Positions 1 through 5,524 of a stretch of DNA of 6,594 bases are shown here, in pieces. The stretch comes from Bacillota bacterium. Lineage in GTDB: Bacteria; Bacillota; Sulfobacillia; RBS10-35; JAJYVN01. Within the stretch, counting starts at the first letter, position 1. Every line of letters begins with the position of its first letter. The notes below the pieces were generated by a model that was not told the origin of the DNA, searched no databases, and worked only from the letters and a program-made list of their open reading frames with translations. A program made the position numbers and the translations under genes. The stretch lies in the NCBI GenBank assembly GCA_021827805.1, contig JAKAUG010000474.1:1-6594 (forward strand), given 5' to 3'.

Positions 1-600
1 GCTGCGGAGTTCGCCCAGCGCCTGCGGGGCTTTGGCACCCTGGAGGCCCTGGGGGAGTTTGCCTCCGGCTGCCAGCGCTGCGGTTTGCGGGCGGGCTGCC
101 GGGGCGTCGTCTTCGGCGAGGGGGACTCCCATGCCAGGGTCTGCCTGATCGGGGAGGGGCCCGGCGCGACCGAGGACGAGTTGGGCCGGCCCTTCGTCGG
201 ACGGGCCGGGGAGCTGCTCAACAGGATCCTGGAGGCCGCCGGTTTTCGTCGCCAGGACGTGTACATCAGCAACGTCGTCCTCTGCCGCCCGCCGGACAAC
301 CGCACCCCCACCGATGCCGAGATGGCCGCCTGCCGCCCCTACCTGGAGCGGCGGCTTGAGCTCATCGCCCCGAACATCGTGGTCCTGTTGGGCTCGACCC
401 CGCTGCGCGCCCTGGTGGCCCCCGAGGCCCGCATCACCCAGGAGCGGGGTCGCTGGTACCGCCTGGACGGTCGCTGGGTGCTCCCCACCTACCACCCCGC
501 CTACCTGCTGCGCAACCCCGGCCAGAAGCGAGTGGTTTGGGAGGACTTCCAGATGGTGCGCGAGCTGCATCAGCGGCTCGAGGCGCAGGCCGCCGGATAG
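1..600 (+). CDS. Family 4 uracil-DNA glycosylase (4Fe-4S), 5' end outside window
   Basis: This enzyme cuts uracil (from cytosine deamination or dUTP misincorporation) off the DNA backbone, starting base excision repair. The frame is open from base 1, so the start lies upstream; the visible part is 199 residues. Numbering from the first codon, the four iron-sulfur cysteines of the family are C24 and C27 (CQRC), C95 (VVLCRPP) and C111 (AACRPYL), with the usual CxxC spacing and 16 residues between the last two. The active-site loop GEGPGATEDE followed by GRPFVGRAGELL (about residues 51-73) and the C-terminal LPTYHPAYLLR, carrying the conserved His, are intact. A TTG at base 85 falls just after the CxxC cysteines, so it cannot be the true start. 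The gene ends 22 bases before a convergent gene. The family is common in thermophiles and high-GC bacteria. The assignment is strong; only the N-terminus is unknown. Confidence 0.95.
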   Translation, partial: AAEFAQRLRGFGTLEALGEFASGCQRCGLRAGCRGVVFGEGDSHARVCLIGEGPGATEDELGRPFVGRAGELLNRILEAAGFRRQDVYISNVVLCRPPDNRTPTDAEMAACRPYLERRLELIAPNIVVLLGSTPLRALVAPEARITQERGRWYRLDGRWVLPTYHPAYLLRNPGQKRVVWEDFQMVRELHQRLEAQAAG

Positions 601-622
601 CGCCTCCCCGGGCCTCGCGCTG

Positions 623-1142
623 TCAGGGCTCGCCGTCCGGATCCTCGGCCGCCCGGGCCTCGAGCGCCTGCATGATCTGCCGGAGAAGCAGGGGTTCGTC
701 GCCCCGCGCGATCCGCCGGGCCCAGGTGCGCACCCCAAGCGCCGCCGCCAGAAGGGCCAGTACGGGCTGGGGGGCCATTCGGGGGTCGAGGTGCGCCCCG
801 GGACCGGAGGGCAGGGCGCCGAGGGCCAGGGCCACGGCCAGTGCGACGAACAGCCCCGCACAGCCGAACCACACCGCTTCAAAGACCGCGACGAAGGGAT
901 GCAGCGTCAGCGCCAACTCCACGGATGTTCCGCCGTTGGCGGGGCCGAAACGGCCGGTGGCGACCGACTGCCAGGCGTTGCGCAGCTGTCCGTGGTGCCA
1001 GCTCAGGCGAAAGCCGCGGGCCGTCGCCCCGCCCGAGGGTGTCCCGGGCCGACCAGGAGATGCGGTTGAGCCGTGCGGCGCACTCCCCCGGCCCAAGAGG
1101 AGTCCAGAGGCTCAGCTGTCCGAACACCCACCATCGCCGCAC
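623..1142 (-). pseudogene. Frameshifted small membrane protein gene (about 172 codons if repaired)
   Basis: Two overlapping minus-strand frames join into one protein. The N-terminal half probably starts at the GTG at 1142-1140, behind GGGGAGG (minus strand, 1158-1152, nine bases away), and reads MRRWWVFGQLSLWTPL, then GPGECAARLNRISW. The C-terminal half is in the neighbouring frame and reads ARGFRLSWHHGQLRNAW, then ATGRFGPANGGTSVELAL, then LHPFVAVFEAVWFG. That is followed by a hydrophobic membrane segment, a second one (PQPVLALLAAALGV) and a charged tail. The C-terminal frame has an in-frame stop just upstream (1112-1114) and no good start of its own. The span is one base longer than a multiple of three, so one extra base near the C-runs at 1027-1034 explains the break. 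From memory, the order (a segment ending near NAW, a GRFGP..GGT stretch, then LHPFV..F...WFG) matches a family of small two-helix membrane proteins of unknown function; this is inference. It could be a decayed gene or a single-base sequence error. Confidence 0.6.
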
Positions 1143-1551
1143 CCTCTTGTGCCTCCCCGTGCCGGGCCCGCGGTGGGCGGTCCCCCAGGGGCGGAGGCGC
1201 CGCGGCCCCTGCCCCCCGGTGTCAGGCAGCGTTGGGATCGCCACGGTGACTATACGACGTTGCATCTCCGCTGCCTGTCCCCCAGATGCCTCTGTTCACG
1301 CGCTGGCCGGAAATGTCAGGCAGAAGTGGTGGCTCCTGATACCAGGACGGAACGCGCTGGGAGGCCAGCGAATCGCAGCTCGGGGCAAACGGACCGCCGG
1401 AGAGCACCTCCGCCATTGTGCGCCTCCCTGGCCCTGCCGCTCAGCATGGTTACGCTTTGCCGTGCGCGTTCCTGCGCGCTGAGCGGCAGCCTGGGTGCTG
1501 CGCGCCGCCCCGCCTCTCGGCCCCGCCCGTGTGCCGTGGACACGGCCCGGG
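1143..1551. other. Stretch without a recognisable gene
   Basis: About 410 bases between the broken membrane-protein gene and the beta-CASP remnant. I read all six frames and found no stretch with family-like motifs and no credible start with a ribosome binding site. In particular, the His-rich HxHxDH metal site expected from the N-terminal half of a beta-CASP nuclease is absent, so that half was either deleted or has decayed beyond recognition by eye. Because the flanking genes on the minus and plus strands point away from this stretch, it would have held both promoters. I found no convincing -10/-35 pair; isolated AT-richer bits such as TATACG (near 1251-1256) and its complement lack a partner box at proper spacing. 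Confidence 0.5.
1186..1211. repeat. Short inverted repeat, 7-bp arms
   Basis: CAGGGGC at 1186-1192 is matched by GCCCCTG at 1205-1211 with a 12-base loop. There is no T-run on either side, so it is not a typical Rho-independent terminator. In DNA this GC-rich a 7-bp match could be chance. It lies about 45 bases upstream of the start of the broken minus-strand gene and might be part of its leader, but nothing else supports a regulatory role. Confidence 0.25.
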
Positions 1552-2127
1552 TTGCGGACCGTGGGTCCCGTGCTCGAGCGGGGCGGGCATGGCCTGATCC
1601 CGGCCCCTGACCTCGGTCGGGCGCAGGAGGCGCTCCTGATCCTGCCGGACGCCCAGCGCCGCGGGCCCTGCCCAGGGGAGCGGGAGGCCCTGCTCGCTGG
1701 GGCCCCGCGCGGTCATCGTCAGCAGCTCCGGCATGCTCACGGGCGGGCCGTCCACGTTCTGCGCGGCGCGACTGGCCAGCGACCGGCGGCACGCCATCCC
1801 CATCAACGGGTACCATGACGAGGAGGCGCCCGGGCGCCTCCTCGTCGACCTCCGCCCAGCGTCGGCCGACGAACGCCGCCTGGTCCTGGGTGGTGCTGAG
1901 GTGGCCGTCGTCTGCGAGGTCAGCCGCCGCAACCTCTCCGCCCACGCAGACGGCGACGAGCTGGCCTGCCTGGCCCCTCGGCGGACACTGCTGGTGCACG
2001 GCGATGCGGACGCCCGCGCCGCATTGGCCAGGAGGCTGGCCGCGCGCTCCCTCCCGTGCCGACCGCCGAACAACGGCGATGCCTTCCTCACGCAGCTGGT
2101 CGGCCAGCGTCACCACGCGACGCCGCT
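1552..2127 (+). pseudogene. Remnant of a beta-CASP metallo-beta-lactamase-fold ribonuclease
   Basis: Family proteins process or degrade RNA (CPSF73-like fold). Two reading frames carry successive conserved blocks. In frame 1 (1552 to about 1700) stands a GG.xLIPA block followed by LGRAQEALLIL, the conserved strand-helix of the beta-CASP domain; the usual IPAFALGRAQE has become IPAPDLGRAQE. Near the G/C runs at 1699-1706 the match moves to frame 2: PRAVIVSSSGMLTGGPS, then GYHDEEAPGR, then NLSAHADGDEL with the motif B His (codon 1943-1945) and LLVHGDADA with the motif C His (1997-1999). Frame 2 stays open beyond this. The family normally has tens of residues between the two blocks (substrate-side helices and loops); here about 15 remain, so an internal deletion is likely. 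The N-terminal metallo-beta-lactamase domain with HxHxDH is missing, and no start is visible. Both ends are approximate. I read it as a true pseudogene, since several kinds of damage coincide. Confidence 0.75.
1817..1846. repeat. Perfect 30-base palindrome
   Basis: The half-site GACGAGGAGGCGCCC is followed directly by its exact reverse complement, with no spacer and no mismatch; symmetry breaks immediately outside. It falls in the beta-CASP remnant exactly where the conserved DEEAPGR motif is encoded, so the left half is largely accounted for by protein conservation, while the right half encodes RLLV. As a consequence both DNA strands can be read as DEEAPGRLLV. It could extrude as a cruciform or form a hairpin in RNA, but no T-run follows, so a standard terminator is unlikely. 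Confidence 0.85.
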
Positions 2128-2543
2128 CCGCCCGCAGGCGGAACTCGGCTGGCCGGTCATGATCGCCCGTCTCCACACCAGCAGGCGCTTGCGGAACTGG
2201 GGCGCGCGACGATCGGCCTGCCCATCACCAGGGGCCGGGCAGCCACGCGGCGCGGCAGCGCGTGACGGTACGACTGGCGGAAGGGACCGCCCCCGCACCG
2301 CGGCAGGCGGTGGCCAGGGAGTCGGGATACACGCTCGTGGTCTCTGGAGCCTGGGAGGAGGAGGGTGTGTCTCCGCTCCGCGGCTGAGGCGTCGCGAGAC
2401 CACGCTCCCCCTCCTGTACCGCTGGCGCCGGTGGTGTCGTCGGCTGCCCCAACGGGCTGAACAAACCAACACATCCGCCGCGCGTACCGGCGCTGTCGCG
2501 GGACCGGCAGCCTGGCGGGGCCGCGCGGAGTCCGCCCACCACA
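2128..2543. other. Stretch without an intact gene
   Basis: About 415 bases between the beta-CASP remnant and the end of the convergent 300-residue gene. One plus-strand stretch in frame 3 (about 2250-2385) reads like protein: RQRVTVRLAEGTAPAPRQ, then ARESGYTLVVSGAWEEEG, then a stop; it has no start and I recognise no family, so it may be the decayed tail of the same upstream gene or nothing. A 9-bp inverted repeat (CGTGGTCTC at 2336-2344, GAGACCACG at 2396-2404) encloses 51 bases. On the minus strand, downstream of the 300-residue gene, a 5-bp GC stem (CGCCG/CGGCG) precedes the T-rich TGTTGGTTTGTT (about 2472-2461), a weak terminator candidate for that gene. None of these is secure. Confidence 0.4.
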
Positions 2544-3446
2544 TCAGGCTCGCGTGCGTCCGCCCCCCGCGCGAGGTCGGGAACCTCGGGCGGGGGAGGG
2601 CTTGTCGGCCGCGCCGGGGGGGCCAGAGGATTCCGTCACGTCCGCTGGCGTCTTCCGACTGGCCGCCTCGTGGTCGATGGCCGTCTGGGCCAACAGCCAG
2701 AAGAGCTGGCGCGAGAAGAGCCCGTGCAGGGCGTAGTAGGCCTGGCGCTGGAAGCGCTCGGTCCGCTCCGCGGACCAGGGGGAGGCGGATCGCAGGGTCT
2801 CGGGCCAGCGGACCAAGCGCACGTTGGCCTCGCCGTCGGACCCAAGGATCTCCTCCAGGTCGACCTCGGCGAGCCCCACATGCGGGGGGAGCTCGTCGGG
2901 CCGCGCCAGGCCCGGCGGCGTAACGAGGAGGAAGAGGTGCACGCCGCGCAGGCGCTCCTCGGCCCGCCGCAGCCAGGCCAGAAGGTCCCCGCGGCTCTGC
3001 TTGGCGTCCGCCGCACAGACCTGCACCATCTCGCGGCGCTCCCCGCCCCAGCGCTGGACCTGCCAGCGCCCGGGGTGGCCGGTCGGCCGGGCCGCGCGCA
3101 GGGGCTCCTCGCCCAGGGTTCCGGCTTCCCAGGCGCGGTGTGCGGTGTCTGAGGTCCAGGAGGCCTCCTCGGCCTCGGTGGGTGAACGCCAGATCCCCAG
3201 GCGTTCATCCAGGACCTCCAGTCTGAGCGCGCCGGTGTCGAGCTCCTCCCAGGGCACGGTGCGGCCCTGCCGCAGGCGGATGCCGACGGCATCGTGGCGC
3301 AGGCGTGATCGGCCGAGATTGGTTTCCACCGCGGCGAACGGGCACTCGAGCTCACGCGTGAGCAGCCGGTAGGCCGCCCACTCCAGCACGAAGTGGGCCA
3401 GCGTTTCGTTGGCCGGCAGCCCGTCGACCCGAGCGCGCCGGGGCAC
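2544..3446 (-). CDS. Unrecognised 300-residue protein, possible PD-(D/E)XK (MmcB-like) nuclease fold
   Basis: Starts at GTG 3446 behind a near-perfect GGAGGTGA (minus strand, 3457-3450), with six bases between GGAGG and the GTG. I cannot name it with certainty. Residues 38-60 (AAVETNLGRSRLRHDAVGI) followed much later by VCAADAKQSRGDLLAWLRRA (about 144-162), LFLLVTPPGL (171-180) and ELPPHVGLAEVDLEEI (185-200) follow the order of MmcB/restriction-endonuclease-like proteins: an Asp (D52), then a D/E-x-K (D147-A-K149) with SRxD(F/L), a hydrophobic strand ending in P, then a Pro-led GL..VD strand. If so, about 95 residues separate the Asp from D-x-K, far more than usual, so there is an inserted segment or the match is loose. 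The remainder is charged and helical (206-266), ending in a low-complexity Ser/Pro/Gly/Arg tail (about 271-300). No signal peptide or membrane segment is seen, so it is probably cytosolic. It is likely co-transcribed with the 63-residue gene 58 bases upstream. Confidence 0.75.
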   Translation of the reverse strand: MPRRARVDGLPANETLAHFVLEWAAYRLLTRELECPFAAVETNLGRSRLRHDAVGIRLRQGRTVPWEELDTGALRLEVLDERLGIWRSPTEAEEASWTSDTAHRAWEAGTLGEEPLRAARPTGHPGRWQVQRWGGERREMVQVCAADAKQSRGDLLAWLRRAEERLRGVHLFLLVTPPGLARPDELPPHVGLAEVDLEEILGSDGEANVRLVRWPETLRSASPWSAERTERFQRQAYYALHGLFSRQLFWLLAQTAIDHEAASRKTPADVTESSGPPGAADKPSPARGSRPRAGGGRTRA

Positions 3447-3449
3447 GGC

Positions 3450-3457
3450 TCACCTCC
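3450..3457 (-). promoter_or_regulatory. Strong ribosome binding site fixing the GTG start at 3446
   Basis: On the minus strand the bases read GGAGGTGA, eight bases complementary to the 16S 3' end, with GGAGG six bases from the GTG. This decides the start of the 300-residue gene. Confidence 0.7.
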
Positions 3458-3504
3458 CACCGGGGGTCGGCCCGCAGTTCTCGGCGGAACCACGCTCTCC
3501 TGCC

Positions 3505-3696
3505 TCAGCGGCGCTCGGCGGGGTGGGCCTCGGCGTCCAGGCGCTGGGCCGTGCGCGCGAGTTCCTCCCGGTCCAGGATCCCGCGGGTCACCAGCAGCTC
3601 GATCAGGCTGGCCAGGGCCAGTGTCTGTCGATACTGAACCTCACGCATGTCCGCCAGCCGAGCCCCGGTCAGCACGTCCTCCCACCGCGTCGCCAC
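3505..3696 (-). CDS. Small protein of unknown function (63 residues)
   Basis: The chosen start is GTG 3696, giving MATRWEDVLTGARLADMREV and then YRQTLALASLIELLVTRG, ILDREELARTAQRLDAEA and a charged end. Upstream on the minus strand is GGGAGGGTGA (3713-3704), 7-11 bases from the GTG depending on pairing. The frame is also open upstream to an ATG giving MPIGSPVNHTKKREGD, but that form has no ribosome binding site and would overlap the start region of the divergent tsaE. The product is soluble and predicted mostly helical, with a pattern (LIELLVxRGILxREEL) common in small helical or helix-turn-helix-like proteins and at the ends of larger subunits; I do not assign a function. It lies 58 bases upstream of the nuclease-like gene on the same strand and 69 bases from the divergent tsaE start, so it probably heads a two-gene unit. 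Codon composition matches its neighbours, which supports a real gene. Confidence 0.6.
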   Translation of the reverse strand: MATRWEDVLTGARLADMREVQYRQTLALASLIELLVTRGILDREELARTAQRLDAEAHPAERR

Positions 3697-3719
3697 CGCC
3701 GCATCACCCTCCCGCTTTT

Positions 3720-3733
3720 TGGTATGGTTGACA
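3720..3733 (+). promoter_or_regulatory. Possible promoter elements for the tsaE operon
   Basis: This is the only AT-richer spot in the divergent gap. Bases 3720-3728 read TGGTATGGT, an extended -10 (TGnTATGGT, four of six for the hexamer), which would place transcription start roughly 30 bases before the tsaE GTG. Overlapping it, TTGACA at 3728-3733 is an exact -35 consensus, but no -10-like hexamer follows at 16-18 bases. Only one of the two readings could be right; neither is proven. Confidence 0.25.
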
Positions 3734-3765
3734 GGCGAGCCAATGGGCATGCATGGCCCGCGGGG

Positions 3766-4254
3766 GTGAAGACCGCGGAGCGCGTTTGGGAAGCGGTTCT
3801 CCACAGCGACAGCCCCGAACAGACGCGGGAGTTGGGGCGTGCCCTCGGCCGACTGGCGGGCCCGGGGGATGTGGTGCTGCTCTGGGGCCCGGTGGGCGCC
3901 GGCAAGACCGTGCTGGCCTCGGGCATCCTGGACGGACTCGGCGTGCCCGGGCCCCATCCCAGTCCCACGTTCACGCTGGTGCATGTCTACCGCGGTCGGC
4001 TGCCGGCGGCGCATGTGGACCTCTACCGTCTGGGCGAGGGCCTGGACCCGGCGGAGATCGACTGGGAGGAACTCATGGCCTCGGGAGGCGTCACGGTGGT
4101 GGAATGGCCGGACCGCCTGGGGCGCCTCGTCCCCGCCGACGCGCTGGAACTGCGCCTGCGTCCAGAGGACGGGGGCCGCCGTCTGGAGGCGCATCCCGGC
4201 GGGGCCCGGGCTCGCGAGTTGTGGACGAGAGTGCGGGAAGGGGTTGGCCTGTGA
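3766..4254 (+). CDS. tsaE: tRNA t6A37 synthesis ATPase TsaE
   Basis: TsaE is the P-loop ATPase that binds the TsaB-TsaD complex and resets it during transfer of threonylcarbamoyl to A37 of ANN-decoding tRNAs, in the cytosol. From GTG 3766 the protein has 162 residues, a normal family length. Visible motifs: SPEQTRELGRALGRL (16-30), Walker A GPVGAGKT (41-48), the SPTFTLVHVY switch segment (66-75), HVDLYRLGE (83-91) and VVEWPDRLG (111-119), in canonical order. An in-frame ATG at 3724 would add 14 residues without homology and has no ribosome binding site; GTG 3766 gives MKTAERVWEAVLHSDSPEQT, matching the usual N-terminus, though only a GGG-rich stretch precedes it. Its stop overlaps the tsaB start by four bases (GTGA), implying translational coupling. 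It is the first gene of the tsaE-tsaB-rimI-tsaD operon and is divergent from the 63-residue gene. Confidence 0.93.
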   Translation: MKTAERVWEAVLHSDSPEQTRELGRALGRLAGPGDVVLLWGPVGAGKTVLASGILDGLGVPGPHPSPTFTLVHVYRGRLPAAHVDLYRLGEGLDPAEIDWEELMASGGVTVVEWPDRLGRLVPADALELRLRPEDGGRRLEAHPGGARARELWTRVREGVGL

Positions 4255-4922
4255 GGATTCTCGGCCTGGATGCGGCCACGGGAACGGTCGGCGCGGCCGT
4301 GCTCGACGACGGCCGCGTGGTGGGCCGTGCGGCGCGGGGCCCTGGATCTCGGCCCGCCGCCGACCTGGCGCCGATGATCGTGCAGGCCCTGTCCTCTGCC
4401 GGATTGCGTCCGGCGGACCTGGACGCGCTCGCGGTGGGGGTGGGTCCAGGGTCTTACGCCGGCGTGCGGGCCGCGGTGGCCACGGGCAAGGCCATGGCAT
4501 GGGCCCTTGGCTGCCCACTGGCCGGGGTCTCGTCCCTTCAGGCCCTGGCCCTTGCCGCGGGGCCCTGGCGGGGTCCCGTGTGGGCGGTGCTCGACGCGCG
4601 GCGGGGGAGGCTCTTTGCCGCCCCGTTCCGCTGGATGGACGAGCATCCGGTGGGCACCGCGGCGCCCGCGCTCTGCGACGAGGCCTGGCTGAGGCAGGTG
4701 CTGGAAGAAGGGCCCATGCGGGCCCTGGTGGTGGGGAGCGGTGCCCTGGCGCAGCCCGGACATCCCTGGAAGGTTGCGGATCCGCATGACGCGGGGCAGG
4801 TGGCTCCGGCGGTGGCACGCCTGGGTGCCCGGCAGGTGATGGCGGGGCAGATCGAGGATCCCATGCTCCTGGTCCCTGCCTACCTGCGCGACCCGCAACT
4901 GGGTCCGGCGCCGGACCGTTGA
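4251..4922 (+). CDS. tsaB: tRNA t6A37 synthesis subunit TsaB
   Basis: TsaB is an ASKHA-fold pseudo-kinase paralogue of TsaD; the TsaB-TsaD heterodimer with TsaE installs t6A37 on tRNA. The protein has 223 residues, a normal length, from a GTG that overlaps the tsaE stop by four bases, with GAAGGGG at 4237-4243, seven bases upstream. It begins MRILGLDAATGTVGAAVLDD, the ASKHA phosphate-1-like strand pair, then has VGVGPGSYAGVRAAVATGKA (62-81), GVSSLQALA (92-100), AVLDARRGRLFAA (112-124) and the C-terminal VPAYLRDPQ (208-216). The glycine loop usually reads GPGSFTG or GPGSYTG; here the Thr is Ala (A70). This is a conservative oddity in a subunit thought not to catalyse the transfer itself. Fifty-three bases separate it from rimI, still within an operon-like distance and with no terminator visible. 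Confidence 0.94.
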   Translation: MRILGLDAATGTVGAAVLDDGRVVGRAARGPGSRPAADLAPMIVQALSSAGLRPADLDALAVGVGPGSYAGVRAAVATGKAMAWALGCPLAGVSSLQALALAAGPWRGPVWAVLDARRGRLFAAPFRWMDEHPVGTAAPALCDEAWLRQVLEEGPMRALVVGSGALAQPGHPWKVADPHDAGQVAPAVARLGARQVMAGQIEDPMLLVPAYLRDPQLGPAPDR

Positions 4923-4975
4923 GGAGTCCTTGGCGCGGAGCGTAGACTGGGTCCCCTGGTCTGCCCGAAAGAGGG

Positions 4976-5524
4976 ATGCCTGTGGCGGTGAAGAGGGTTC
5001 CGGAGCCCGTCCACCTGGCCGACATGGAACTGCGCCACATCCACGGCGTGCTGGAGATCGAACGGCAATCCTTCCCCACACCCTGGTCTGAACGCGCCTT
5101 TGTCTCGGAGTTGACCCAGAACGCATACGCGCACTACATCGTCGCCCTGCGTTCCTCCCAGGTGGTGGGCTACGCCGGGATGTGGCTGATCCTGGACGAG
5201 GCCCACATCACGAACATCGCCGTGCACCCGGACGAGCGCCGGCACGGCCTCGGGCACGACCTGCTCACCGAGCTGGAGGTGCGCGCGTACAACCTGGGCT
5301 GCCTGCGCATGACGCTGGAGGTGCGTCCAAGCAACCCCGTGGCCCAGCGACTGTACCGGAGGCACGGCTTCGAGCCCCGCGGCCTGCGCCCCGGCTACTA
5401 CAGCGACACCCATGAGGACGCGATCATCATGTGGAAGGACGAGCTCGTGCCCGCAAGCCCGGCCCCGGACCCGGCGCCTGGCGCCCCGTCCCTTCCGCGG
5501 CGTCCGCTGGGGGAGCGCGGATGA
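4976..5524 (+). CDS. rimI: Ribosomal protein N-terminal acetyltransferase RimI (GNAT)
   Basis: RimI transfers acetyl from acetyl-CoA to protein N-termini (ribosomal protein S18 in E. coli) and is often linked to tsaB/tsaD. Of 182 residues, about 14-157 form the GNAT domain: MELRHIHGVLEIERQSFPTP then WS (the RimI FPxPWS signature), HITNIAVHPDERRHGLG (77-93) with acetyl-CoA loop R88-x-x-G91-x-G93, LEVRPSNPVAQRLYRRHGFE (114-133), and RPGYYSDTHEDAIIMWK (138-154). ATG 4976 directly abuts GAGGG (4971-4975), too close for good initiation; GTG 4982 (two codons in) has that site at six bases and may be the true start. Residues after about 157 form a Pro/Ala-rich tail of roughly 25 residues, longer than the usual family end, finishing in a four-base ATGA overlap with tsaD. 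The tail contributes the DNA that holds the tsaD ribosome binding site. Confidence 0.9.
   Translation: MPVAVKRVPEPVHLADMELRHIHGVLEIERQSFPTPWSERAFVSELTQNAYAHYIVALRSSQVVGYAGMWLILDEAHITNIAVHPDERRHGLGHDLLTELEVRAYNLGCLRMTLEVRPSNPVAQRLYRRHGFEPRGLRPGYYSDTHEDAIIMWKDELVPASPAPDPAPGAPSLPRRPLGERG
5509..5515 (+). promoter_or_regulatory. Ribosome binding site for tsaD inside the rimI tail
   Basis: GGGGGAG ends five bases before ATG 5521. This picks the 5521 start over the longer open frame beginning at GTG 5431, whose extra 30 residues are low-complexity Arg/Gly/Pro/Ala sequence overlapping rimI. Confidence 0.5.

Noticed and set aside
601..622. Bidirectional terminator between the convergent glycosylase and membrane-protein genes
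   Set aside because: The gap is only 22 bases, with no stem of useful length and no T-run on either strand.
607..660. Repeated 11-mer CCCGGGCCTCG near the end of the glycosylase gene
   Set aside because: Two short GC-only copies about 40 bases apart (one in the short gap after the glycosylase gene, one in the neighbouring coding sequence) are expected by chance here and form no array.
1316..2176. Minus-strand open frame of 286 codons across the pseudogene region
   Set aside because: It reads antisense to the beta-CASP remnant and shows no family motif; its DEEAPGRLLV segment is only a consequence of the palindrome.
2128..2923. Plus-strand continuation of the beta-CASP frame into the 300-residue minus-strand gene
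   Set aside because: After the PNNGD region the translation becomes Arg/Gly/Pro-rich with no recognisable motif and runs antisense to an intact gene with a strong ribosome binding site; the frame is open because stops are rare at this GC content.
3697..5079. Long minus-strand open frame running antisense through tsaE, tsaB and the start of rimI (a 524-codon frame whose last 63 codons are the real small gene)
   Set aside because: Beyond the small gene at 3505-3696 the translation is Pro/Arg/Ala-rich low-complexity sequence typical of antisense frames in GC-rich genes, while the plus strand encodes clear TsaE and TsaB motifs.
5431..5520. N-terminal extension of tsaD from an upstream GTG
   Set aside because: The added residues are low complexity and overlap rimI; ATG 5521 has a well-spaced ribosome binding site and begins just before the conserved LGLETSCDET strand.
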